NCBI GenBank assembly: GCA_016713825.1
Contig: JADJOJ010000007.1
Coordinates: 682,001 to 746,000, forward strand
Origin: Candidatus Leptofilum gracile
Lineage (GTDB): Bacteria > Chloroflexota > Anaerolineae > Promineifilales > Promineifilaceae
Direction: 5' to 3'
DNA: 64,000 nt
The position numbers and the translations under genes are program-made. The notes under the pieces are model-generated. The model was not told the origin of the DNA, did no database searches, and worked only from the letters and a program-made list of their open reading frames with translations. Positions 8,343-15,630 of this stretch are shown here, piece after piece; position 1 is the stretch's first letter; every line of letters begins with the position of its first letter.

Positions 8343-8405
8343 AGATTTCAAAAGTCTTCAAAGCAATTCGTAAATCATCGGAGAGGTCCAAGACTTTTGA
8401 AATCT
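8343..8405. repeat. 16-bp perfect inverted repeat (AGATTTCAAAAGTCTT)
   Basis: Arms at 8343-8358 and 8390-8405 are exact complements, in the mnhF-mnhG gap. A related element with AGACTTTTGAAGTTT arms lies at 57651-57699, so this is a dispersed family. A hairpin here could lower mnhG expression relative to mnhA-F. Confidence 0.75.
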
Positions 8406-8420
8406 ACGCTGCATAATACG

Positions 8421-8681
8421 TTACTTCATCAAATCGACGTAGTAGGCAAAGGCGATGGTGCCCAAAAATGAGATGAGGGCCAGCACGGTGGCCACGTCCA
8501 TAATCAGCGGTTGGTTCATGATCATGGCGTAAACGGCCGTTACCGCAATCCCCACCGTCGTCAACAAATCCAGCGCCACCACCCGGTCTGGCAAGCTTGG
8601 CCCCAGCCGCAAGCGCCAAAATGAAAGCGCCACCGTCACCATCAGCAGCGTCAGGGCAAATAACCCAATCCATTCGTTCAT
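8421..8681 (-). CDS. mnhF: Mrp/Mnh antiporter subunit F
   Basis: This is an 86-residue membrane protein with three hydrophobic segments. RLRLGPSLPDRVVALDLLTTVG matches the conserved GP(T/S)xxDRVxAxDxL signature of MrpF. Its start overlaps the stop of mnhE as ATGA, which implies coupled translation. In the Mrp complex F is a small subunit needed for assembly and activity. Confidence 0.95.
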   Translation of the reverse strand: MNEWIGLFALTLLMVTVALSFWRLRLGPSLPDRVVALDLLTTVGIAVTAVYAMIMNQPLIMDVATVLALISFLGTIAFAYYVDLMK

Positions 8682-9145
8682 ATTGCCAGCTCCAAAATGC
8701 GCTTTTCAAACCCATTTTTGATGCTGGCCCGGAACGCCGCCACATCCCCCACGTCCATGGCGTGCACATACATCGTGCTGTGGTCCGTAGAAACGTCCAG
8801 CGTCAGCGTGCCCGGCGTGAGGGTAATCAGGTTGCCCAGCATCGTAATGGCCGCCTCGGAAGTGACCGTCAGCGGGATGGCCACCACGCCAGGGCGCATT
8901 GTCATCTTGGGCGTAAGCACCACCACCACCACCCGCCAGCTAGAGATAACCAGCTCCTTCAAAAAGAAGCCGGTAAAAAAGAAAAGCAGCCGTGCCCGAC
9001 GCACGTAGCGCACGGCCGTTTCCGACTGCTGGGTCAAACGCAGCACCAGGTAACCCAAAACAAATCCCACAGCAAAGTTGCTCGCTTCATACTGGCCCGT
9101 CAGCGCCACCCAGGCAATGGCCAACAGCAAATTGAGTAACAGCAT
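8678..9145 (-). CDS. mnhE: Mrp/Mnh antiporter subunit E
   Basis: This 155-residue subunit has an N-terminal pair of membrane segments and a cytoplasmic domain containing ITMLGNLITLTPGTLTLDVS, the typical MrpE (S)xTLTPGTL motif, followed by YVHAMDV. The ATG at 9145 overlaps the mnhD stop as TGATG; a TTG one codon upstream is also open. Its length and order match canonical Mrp operons. Confidence 0.95.
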   Translation of the reverse strand: MLLLNLLLAIAWVALTGQYEASNFAVGFVLGYLVLRLTQQSETAVRYVRRARLLFFFTGFFLKELVISSWRVVVVVLTPKMTMRPGVVAIPLTVTSEAAITMLGNLITLTPGTLTLDVSTDHSTMYVHAMDVGDVAAFRASIKNGFEKRILELAI

Positions 9146-10662
9146 CAATGCATCCCTCCCACAAACGTGCCAAACACCGTCTCCACGTACAGCGACGGAT
9201 TCAGCAGTTGGTTAGCGGCCGTTTGGGCCACATCCAGAAAATATTCAGCCCCCAGCCCCAGGGCGATGGTGCAGGCCGCCAGCAACATCACCGGGGCAAA
9301 CCGGATCACCCAGCCAATGCCGCGCGGCGGCAACGGCCGTTCCACCATCTCCGGTTGCGCCTTCCAATACGCCTGCGTCCAAATTTTGATCATCGAATAG
9401 AGCGTCAGCAGGCTCACCAGCAGCGCCGTGCCCACAATCAGGTACGCCTGCGCCTCCAGCCCCGCCTTGATCAGCGTCAGCTTGGCCCAAAAGCCAGACA
9501 GCGGCGGCAGCCCCGCCAGCGCCAGCGCCGAAACCAAAAACAGCCCGGCCAGCAGCGGCTGGCGCACGTACAGCCCGCCCAGCTTCTTCAAATCGTACGA
9601 GCCACCCACCCATTCGGTGATGCCGCTAATTAAAAACAGATTGGTTTTGGCGATGATGTTGTGCACGATGTACAAAATCGCCCCGGCCAGGGCCAGCGGC
9701 GTAAACAGCGCCAAGCCCATCACCATGTAACCAATCTGGCTGGTGATGTGGAAGCTAAGAATGCGCCGATAATGGTATTGCGACACGGCACCCAGCCCGC
9801 CCGTCACCATCGTCAGGGCGGCCAGGATGAGCAGGATGGCCTGGGTGTAGGCCTGATCCTGCACAAACAGCAGCGTAAACACGCGCACAATGGCATACAC
9901 CCCCACCTTGGTTAGCAGCCCAGAAAAAATGGCAGAAACGGCCGTTGGCGGCGTATGGTAAGCCGATGGCAGCCAGCTAAACAAAGGAAACAGCGCCGCC
10001 TTAATGCCAAACGCCACCAAAAACATCATCGCCAGCGTCGTCACCACGCCCACCGGCGCGGTGCGCAGGCGCATCGCCAAATCCGCCATGTTCAGCGACC
10101 CAGCCACGCCGTACAAAATGCCCGCCGCCGCCAAAAAAATCGCCGACGACATCAGATTCAGCGTTACATACTTGATGGCACCTTCCAACTGCCGCCGCTC
10201 GCTGCCCAGCGCCAGCAGCACAAACGAAGCGATCAGCATCACCTCGAACCAGACGTACAAATTGAAGATATCGCCCGCCAAAAAGGAGCCACAAACGCCC
10301 ATCAGCAAAATCTGGTAAAGCGGATAAAAACCCAGCCGCTGGCGCATCTCATCAATATTGGCCAACGAATACAGCCCCACCGCCAACCCCAGCAGCCCGG
10401 CCATCACCAGCATGATGGCCGCAAACAGGTCGGCATAGAGGGTGATGCCAAACGGCGCTTGCCAGTTGCCCACCTGCACCGCCTGCGGCCCAAACCGGTC
10501 GATGCGCTGGAACAAAATCAGCGTCACCACCAGCAGCAGCGCCGAACCGGTCAGGCTCACCACGCGCTGCAAATTGCGCTGATGCCAGGAAAGCACCGCC
10601 AAAATACCGGTGAGAAACGGCACCAAAATCGGCAAAATGAGGAGGAATTTAGTGGGTATCAT
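9145..10662 (-). CDS. mnhD: Mrp/Mnh antiporter subunit D (proton-pumping NuoN/M-like)
   Basis: MrpD is one of the two large ion-translocating subunits, homologous to the antiporter-like subunits of complex I. The 505 residues hold about 14 hydrophobic segments. Conserved elements include YVWFEVMLIASFVLLAL with the key membrane glutamate, the segment FLVAFGIKAALFPLFSWLPSAY with the conserved lysine of the TM7 region, and HTPPTAVSAIFSGLLTKVGVYAIVR. The ATG at 10662 overlaps the mnhC stop as ATGA; the longer open frame upstream lies in mnhC and is not used. Confidence 0.95.
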   Translation of the reverse strand: MIPTKFLLILPILVPFLTGILAVLSWHQRNLQRVVSLTGSALLLVVTLILFQRIDRFGPQAVQVGNWQAPFGITLYADLFAAIMLVMAGLLGLAVGLYSLANIDEMRQRLGFYPLYQILLMGVCGSFLAGDIFNLYVWFEVMLIASFVLLALGSERRQLEGAIKYVTLNLMSSAIFLAAAGILYGVAGSLNMADLAMRLRTAPVGVVTTLAMMFLVAFGIKAALFPLFSWLPSAYHTPPTAVSAIFSGLLTKVGVYAIVRVFTLLFVQDQAYTQAILLILAALTMVTGGLGAVSQYHYRRILSFHITSQIGYMVMGLALFTPLALAGAILYIVHNIIAKTNLFLISGITEWVGGSYDLKKLGGLYVRQPLLAGLFLVSALALAGLPPLSGFWAKLTLIKAGLEAQAYLIVGTALLVSLLTLYSMIKIWTQAYWKAQPEMVERPLPPRGIGWVIRFAPVMLLAACTIALGLGAEYFLDVAQTAANQLLNPSLYVETVFGTFVGGMH

Positions 10663-11006
10663 CGTGGTTTGTCCGTGGCAATCAGTTGGTCCATGTCGTC
10701 GGTGCCCACCCGCTGGTACACGCGGCGGATGAGCACAATGGCAAACGCCTGCGCCCCAAAGCCAATGACGATGGCCGTGAGGATGAGCGCCTGGGGCAGC
10801 GGGTCGGCCAGGCTGGCCAGATCGATGCCTTCGTGCAGCAGCGGCGGGTTGCCCCGCACCAGATTGCCCATGGAAAAGATGAGCATGTTGGAAGCGTGCC
10901 CCAGCAGCCCCAAACCGATAATCAACTTCACCAAACTGCGCCGCCGGATCATGTACACGCCAGCGGCGTACAGCGTGCCCACAATGAGGGCCATAATCAT
11001 TTCCAT
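10659..11006 (-). CDS. mnhC: Mrp/Mnh antiporter subunit C (NuoK-like)
   Basis: MrpC is a 115-residue, three-helix membrane subunit homologous to NuoK. MALIVGTLYAAGVYMIRRRSLVKLIIGLGLLGHASNMLIF carries the conserved GL-x-N stretch, and DPLPQALILTAIVIGFGAQAFAIVL is the family C-terminal motif. The start at 11006 shares one base with the mnhB stop (TAATG). Confidence 0.95.
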   Translation of the reverse strand: MEMIMALIVGTLYAAGVYMIRRRSLVKLIIGLGLLGHASNMLIFSMGNLVRGNPPLLHEGIDLASLADPLPQALILTAIVIGFGAQAFAIVLIRRVYQRVGTDDMDQLIATDKPR

Positions 11007-11443
11007 TAGATTGCTTCCTCTTCCTGATCGCCATCTTCCTCGGCCAGGGCCAAAATGATGAGCATGGTGACGCCAATGACGGTGGTGTACACGCCGGTGT
11101 CGAACATGAGCGGGGTGCCTAGCTTGCCCAGGGCGGCAATGCTTGTCTGGCTCCAGATGGTGGTCATAAACGGCCGTCCCCACACAATCGGTGCCACCAG
11201 GCCGCTGGATACGGCCGTTAACAATCCCACCCCAATCAGCTTCAGCGGATCAAACAGCAGCACCCGCCGCGCTTCTGGCATGCCGTAGGCAAAGCCGTGC
11301 AAGGCAAACGCCGCCGAAGCCACCAGGCCGCCAATAAAGCCACCGCCCGGATCGTGGTGGCCGCGAAACAGCAGAAATACGGAGAATAAAAGCATCAGCG
11401 GCAGCAGGTAACGCGTCGCCGTTGTCAAAATAAGAGAACGCAT
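11006..11443 (-). CDS. mnhB: Mrp/Mnh antiporter subunit B
   Basis: This 145-residue membrane subunit has FLLFRGHHDPGGGFIGGLVASAAFALHGFAYG, the hallmark GH(N/H)xPGGGFxGGLxxA motif of MrpB, followed by LGTPLMFDTGVYTTVIG and an acidic cytoplasmic tail. Its ATG at 11443 overlaps the mnhA stop (TGATG). Confidence 0.95.
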   Translation of the reverse strand: MRSLILTTATRYLLPLMLLFSVFLLFRGHHDPGGGFIGGLVASAAFALHGFAYGMPEARRVLLFDPLKLIGVGLLTAVSSGLVAPIVWGRPFMTTIWSQTSIAALGKLGTPLMFDTGVYTTVIGVTMLIILALAEEDGDQEEEAI

Positions 11444-13860
11444 CAGTGCGCCTCCTTTTGCGGCAAGATCGGTTCAGCAGGGGATGGTTGTTCGGCAACG
11501 GCCGTTTGCTCAGCCCGCACCCGCTCCAGGTGAAACGTGCGCGATTTAAGCAGCGCGTACACCCCAATCGCCGCCACCGACAGCACCGTAATCTCCACCA
11601 TCGTGTCGAAACCGCGAAAATCGACCAAAATCACGTTGACAACGTTGTGCCCCTGCGCCAGCGGCTCCGTGCTGCGAATAAAATAATCGGCCAGCGCCGA
11701 CGCGCCGCGCACGTGCACCGATTGGGCCATCAGCGTAAGCCCCGCCATGAGCAGCCCCACAAAAACCGCCACCACACCATCCCGCAGGCGCGTGCGGCGC
11801 GAGCTAAACTGATCAAACCGGGGCAGGCGGTACAGCACCAGTACAAACAAAATCACCGTCAACGTTTCGATGGCAAACTGAGTCATCGCTAAATCTGGGG
11901 CGCTAAACAAAATGTAAAAGACGGCGATGCTGTAGCCCACCACGCCGAGGGCGGCAACTGCCGTTAAGCGCGACTCTACCTGCACCACCACGCCAACCGC
12001 CGCCAGCAGCACCGCCGCCAGCAGCAGTTCCGGCAGGCGCAGCGGCGTCAACGTCAGCGCCTCCCAGGCAATGCCTGCGCGGAAAACAAGCGTGCCCCCC
12101 ACCAGCAGCAGCGTGGTGGCCAACACGTACAGCAGGTAGTAGCGCAGCTTGCCATTTTGGAACTTTTCGGTGAACCAGCCCGCCAGCCTCAACAGGCCAT
12201 CTAGCAGCCAGCCGTACCATCTTTCTGGGCCCAGGCGACGAACGGCCGTATCCAACCGCACCACCCCCGGCTGCAAGCGCCTGTGCACCGCAAACAGCCC
12301 CACGCCGCCCAGCAGGGTGAGGCCGCTCAGCCCCAGCATCGGCGTCAGGCCATGCCACAGCGCCAGGTGCACATGCAGCTCACCCCCAGCAATGGCGGAA
12401 ACGGCCGGCGCAACCAGCGATTCGCCAATCGCTTCAGTGCTGGCCAGCAGCCCCAGCAGCAGCGCCAGCCCGCCCAGGGCCACCGGCCCTAGCCACAGGT
12501 TGAACGCCGTTTTGTGGTGGGGATGCGCTTCTTGGGGTGGGCCGAAGAACGGCCGTACCAGCAAAATCAGCGCCGCCGTCACCATGAGCATGTTGGTTAG
12601 CAACAGCACGCCGGTGAGCAGTTGGGCGTAGCGCGGCAGCGCCAGCGCCGTCTCGTACATCAATTCCTTGCCAATAAAGCCCAAAAACGGCGGCAAACCA
12701 GACATGGAAAGGGTGGCCAGCAAAACGGCCGTAAACGTCCACGGCATCTGCCGCCACAACCCGCCTAGCTGGCGCACATCCCGCACGCCCGTCTCGTGGT
12801 CGATGATGCCCACGGCCATAAACAGCCCCCCTTTGTACAGGGCATGAACAAGCAAGAAGAGAACGGCCGTTTGCAGCGCCAATTCCGTGCCAAGGCCAAT
12901 CAGCAGCACCAGCGTACCCAGGGCGCTAAGGGTGGAGTAAGCCAAAATCTCCTTCATATCCGTCTTTTGCCAGCAGAGCCACGCCCCCAGCAGCGCCGTC
13001 ACCGCGCCAACGGCCGTAACCAGAACAAACCATTCACTGCTCTGCCCCAGCGTTGGCTGCAACCGACCCAGCAGGTAAACCCCCGCCTTCACCATCGTGG
13101 CGGAATGCAGGTAGGTGCTCACCGGCGCAGGGCCAGCCATCGCATTGGGCAACCAAAAGTGGAAGGGAAACTGGGCCGATTTACTGAACGCGCCCAGCAA
13201 GATAAGGGCCAAAATGGGCAGGTAGTACGGACTTTGCAAAATCAGGTCGGAGTGGGCCTGGATTTCTTGGAAGGAGGCAGTGCCAGATACGGCCGTTAAC
13301 CCCACAAAACCCGCCAGCAGCGCCAACCCACCACTGCCCGTCACCAGCAACGCTTGCAGCGCCGCCTTTTGCGACTGCTCCTTCTCGTGGTAAAAGCCAA
13401 TCAGGAAAAACGAAGCAATGGAGGTGAGTTCCCAGGCAATAAACAGCAAAAAAATGTTGTCGGCCAGCACCAACACCAGCATGGAAGCCATAAAAATGAG
13501 GATGAAGGTGTAAAAACGGCCGATTGCCGGATGCCCCTGCAAATAGCTGCTGGCGTAAATAATCACCAACGCCCCCATGCCCGTTACCACCAGCGCCAGG
13601 AACAAGCCCCAACCATCCACCACAAAGCTCAGGTTCACGTTGAGGCTGGGCACCCAGGGGATGTTGGCCGTCAAAATTTGGCCGCTGGCCACCGCATCCA
13701 CCATCGTCAGAAACTGCACAAACAGGGCCAGCGGCAGCAGCGCCAGAAACCAGCCAGTCATCTGGCGCAGCAGGCGAGTGAGCATAGGCACAATCAGCGA
13801 AAGCGTATAGCCAGACAACAGCACAGGCAGCAGCCTGGGATCCACAACAGCCTCATGCAT
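11443..13860 (-). CDS. mnhA: Mrp/Mnh antiporter subunit A (NuoL-like, with C-terminal MrpB-like region)
   Basis: MrpA is the largest subunit of the antiporter. The 805 residues start with MHEAVVDPRLLPVLLSGYTL. The NuoL-like core shows LFIAWELTSIASFFLIGFYH with the membrane glutamate, GAFSKSAQFPFHFWLPNAMAGPAPVSTYLHSATMVKAGVYLLGR with the conserved lysines and histidine, and GLPPFLGFIGKE. After about residue 600 come extra helices, including VYILFSAPDLAMTQFAIETLTVILFVLVLYRLP (DUF4040-type) and a MrpB-like end. The start overlaps the CBS gene by eight bases. The order A-B-C-D-E-F-G is that of complete seven-subunit Mrp systems, used for sodium efflux and pH homeostasis. Confidence 0.95.
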   Translation of the reverse strand: MHEAVVDPRLLPVLLSGYTLSLIVPMLTRLLRQMTGWFLALLPLALFVQFLTMVDAVASGQILTANIPWVPSLNVNLSFVVDGWGLFLALVVTGMGALVIIYASSYLQGHPAIGRFYTFILIFMASMLVLVLADNIFLLFIAWELTSIASFFLIGFYHEKEQSQKAALQALLVTGSGGLALLAGFVGLTAVSGTASFQEIQAHSDLILQSPYYLPILALILLGAFSKSAQFPFHFWLPNAMAGPAPVSTYLHSATMVKAGVYLLGRLQPTLGQSSEWFVLVTAVGAVTALLGAWLCWQKTDMKEILAYSTLSALGTLVLLIGLGTELALQTAVLFLLVHALYKGGLFMAVGIIDHETGVRDVRQLGGLWRQMPWTFTAVLLATLSMSGLPPFLGFIGKELMYETALALPRYAQLLTGVLLLTNMLMVTAALILLVRPFFGPPQEAHPHHKTAFNLWLGPVALGGLALLLGLLASTEAIGESLVAPAVSAIAGGELHVHLALWHGLTPMLGLSGLTLLGGVGLFAVHRRLQPGVVRLDTAVRRLGPERWYGWLLDGLLRLAGWFTEKFQNGKLRYYLLYVLATTLLLVGGTLVFRAGIAWEALTLTPLRLPELLLAAVLLAAVGVVVQVESRLTAVAALGVVGYSIAVFYILFSAPDLAMTQFAIETLTVILFVLVLYRLPRFDQFSSRRTRLRDGVVAVFVGLLMAGLTLMAQSVHVRGASALADYFIRSTEPLAQGHNVVNVILVDFRGFDTMVEITVLSVAAIGVYALLKSRTFHLERVRAEQTAVAEQPSPAEPILPQKEAH

Positions 13861-14326
13861 AGTTGGCTCCCTTCGCTTCCTGCAGGGCGTAAGTGAGCAG
13901 GTCGTCGATGTGCAGGTCGTTGATGACACGGCCGTTTTCATCCACCACCGCCACCGCATCCTGATTAGACAACAGCAGCGTATCCAGCGCATCTTCCACA
14001 CTTTGCGCCACAGAAATCACCATGCTCTTGCTGTTGGGAATCTGCAAATCGGCCACCACCTGCGCCCGCGCCAGGCGACGCAGCTTGCGCTCCGACAAGG
14101 TAAAAGGCACGTTGAGCAACCCCAAATGCAGCCAACCCCAAATCAGCAGCTCCTTCATGTTCACCACGCCGCTCAGCCGCGCCTCTTCATCCAGCAAAAA
14201 TACCGACTTGCGCGTTTTGTCCGCCAGCAGCAGCTCCAGCACTTCCTCCAGTTCAGCGTCTGGCGCTACAAACAAAGCGCGCTGCGGACTATTTTCGGCA
14301 ATGACAGCTACAGGTAATTGATTCAT
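13853..14326 (-). CDS. CBS-domain-pair protein, first gene of the mnh operon
   Basis: This 157-residue cytosolic protein consists almost wholly of two CBS motifs. The first covers about residues 15-70 (AELEEVLELLLADKTRKSVFLLDEEARLSGVVNMKELL) and the second about 90-150 (SVEDALDTLLLSNQDAVAVVDENGRVINDLHIDDLL). CBS pairs usually bind adenine nucleotides and act as energy or ionic-strength sensors. The start at 14326 follows AGAGGAAGAAG, and the gene overlaps mnhA by eight bases, so it is in the operon. A regulatory role for the antiporter is an inference from that position. Confidence 0.85.
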   Translation of the reverse strand: MNQLPVAVIAENSPQRALFVAPDAELEEVLELLLADKTRKSVFLLDEEARLSGVVNMKELLIWGWLHLGLLNVPFTLSERKLRRLARAQVVADLQIPNSKSMVISVAQSVEDALDTLLLSNQDAVAVVDENGRVINDLHIDDLLTYALQEAKGANYA

Positions 14327-14354
14327 CTTCTTCCTCTCTTCGGCCACTTTTGTT

Positions 14355-14393
14355 AAAAAACAAAAACCGACCCTTCCCCAGGAAGCGTCGGTT
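14355..14393 (-). terminator. Intrinsic terminator inside the mnh operon leader (possible attenuator)
   Basis: On the minus strand a stem AACCGAC/GTCGGTT (14387-14393 with 14365-14371), extended by CTTCC/GGAAG, is followed by TTTTTGTTTTTT. It ends 29 bases before the CBS-gene start. No minus-strand gene lies upstream for 800 bp, so it fits a leader attenuator better than an end-of-gene terminator. An upstream CTTCCC (about 14416-14422) could pair with GGGAAG of the terminator as an alternative helix. Confidence 0.6.
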
Positions 14394-14463
14394 GACTCGG
14401 GTTGGTGCCTCATCAGGGAAGCATCAAGCTATTTTTTTGGGTCTTCAGGATTTCGTGGGGTCT

Positions 14464-14528
14464 GGCGTGAAACGTGATGCGTGAAACGTGATGCCTCTCT
14501 GGTCACGTTTCACGTTTCACGCATCACG
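14464..14528. repeat. Tandem-heptamer hairpin (CGTGAAA/CGTGATG words)
   Basis: The left arm alternates CGTGAAA and CGTGATG; the right arm reads TCACGTT, TCACGTT, TCACGCA, TCACGGG. The arms are complementary and the words are those of the elements at 7878 and 28157. Confidence 0.75.
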
Positions 14529-14858
14529 GGCTGTAAACCCCCTGAATTCCCAAAGAGCTATTTTTTTACAACAGCTGCCAATATTTAGCCACCCTCTTTG
14601 CAGATTGTGGCTTCACTGTGTGTCATACCCGGTTTTGCAGGTCTCCATTTTGTACGCCAGGGTCGATTCCCGCTAATGCGGGCATGACAGCCTAAAGTGA
14701 ACAGATAATGATTTATTGTACCGTGAAACCCATCAATGAAAAATTGTGAGGGTTTAAGGAAAGTGAGTCGTTCCAATTGTTCATTATGAACAACCAGCCC
14801 GCCAATTCTTATCGTTTGTCCACCATGAACCGCCAGACAGAGCACATCACCTGATGTT

Positions 14859-15010
14859 ACATTATTTTTGCACTTTTGCTTGGCATTCCCCCACCTTCGT
14901 GAGGGTAGGCTCCGCGAAGGCGGGAATGCACGCCAGTGAAAAGATGGCTACCCGCCTACGCGGGTATGACACTCCCTCTGGTGGGTTTAAAATCTGCAAA
15001 GATAGTGATC
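14859..15010. repeat. 152-bp dispersed element, copy 1
   Basis: It aligns without gaps to 32799-32950 with about 15 mismatches by eye (near 90% identity). It contains internal inverted repeats (ACCCGCCTACGCGGGTA and arms around CGGGAAT). A more diverged, inverted relative lies at about 14595-14690. No coding function is visible; the size and hairpins recall MITE or REP-type elements. Confidence 0.75.
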
Positions 15011-15136
15011 TGATTTTTACGGGCATTCCATCTCGTAGCCGTTCCGGCGATTGCCCTGATCCCAAAATAGACTTGACGTGCCTCATCAGGCAAGGTAAAA
15101 ATCAGCTAGGCATTTTTCGCTAATTTCACCATTCTG

Positions 15137-15547
15137 ATGGATAATTTTTTTATGACTGATTTAAGCAATTACTACCAAACCGTACAAGAAAAAGGAAGCC
15201 TGCGCACGCCGGCTCATGCGCAGCGTTGGAGTACGGCCGTTCTCAAAACTCTTGGCTTCAACCTGGGCGGCAAAACCAAAAAGCAGCTGGCCAAGGCCCT
15301 GCCTAAAGAGCTGGCCGATGACGTGAAGCGCGTTTTTTGGCTGGCTCACTTCAAAAATGACCAGCTCACCAGCCACGAATTCCAAAACCAGGTCTCCCGG
15401 CGCAGCGGCAACAGCGACCCCCAGTTTGCCCGCACCCCCATCCTGGCCGTCTTCCACGGCGTGAAGCAGCTGGTAGATAGCAACGTGCAGCAAGCCGTCG
15501 CCGACGCCCTCTCGCCCGAAGTGCGCACGCTGTGGGAAAGCGCATAG
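15137..15547 (+). CDS. DUF2267-like protein
   Basis: This 136-residue soluble helical protein (ATG at 15137, or 15152 five codons later; neither has a clear ribosome site) resembles DUF2267. It shows a repeated pattern, AQRWSTAVLKTLGFNLGGKTKKQLAKALPKELADDVKRVFW, then ARTPILAVFHGVKQLVDSNVQQAVADALSPEVRTLW, as in members with two helical halves ending in 'LP(xE)LRxLW'. The biochemical role of the family is unknown. It is flanked upstream by the repeat-rich region and downstream by a tandem-word hairpin that begins at its stop codon. Confidence 0.65.
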   Translation: MDNFFMTDLSNYYQTVQEKGSLRTPAHAQRWSTAVLKTLGFNLGGKTKKQLAKALPKELADDVKRVFWLAHFKNDQLTSHEFQNQVSRRSGNSDPQFARTPILAVFHGVKQLVDSNVQQAVADALSPEVRTLWESA

Positions 15548-15625
15548 CGGTAAGCGGTAAACCGTAATCAGTAATCGGTAACTCCCCACCGATTACCGAT
15601 CACCGATCACCGATTACCGTTCACC
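15546..15625. repeat. Tandem-heptamer hairpin (CGGTAAT/ACCGATT words)
   Basis: The left arm carries GCGGTAA, GCGGTAA, ACCGTAA, TCAGTAA, TCGGTAA; the right arm carries CCGATTA and CCGATCA units, giving a long imperfect stem. It starts at the DUF2267 stop and ends six bases before the next start codon. Confidence 0.75.
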
Positions 15626-15630
15626 GGACT

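Larger units (their letters stand above)
14327..15136. other. 810-bp gene-free region: mnh leader plus repeats
   Basis: The region holds, in order, the mnh leader with an intrinsic terminator, a tandem-heptamer hairpin, a diverged inverted copy of the 152-bp element (about 14595-14690), an unassigned spacer, and a good copy of that element (14859-15010). Open frames here, including one of 89 codons on plus and one of 86 on minus, arise from repeat sequence and have no protein-like features. Confidence 0.6.

Noticed and set aside
14400..14440. CTGATGAG in the mnh leader as a hammerhead ribozyme core
   Set aside because: No GAAA box or stems in the required arrangement follow; a second CTGATGAG near 15080 also lacks them.
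14854..15123. 89-codon frame, similar to a 65-codon frame at 32839-33036
   Set aside because: The shared peptide comes from the 152-bp repeat; neither frame has a ribosome site or protein-like composition.
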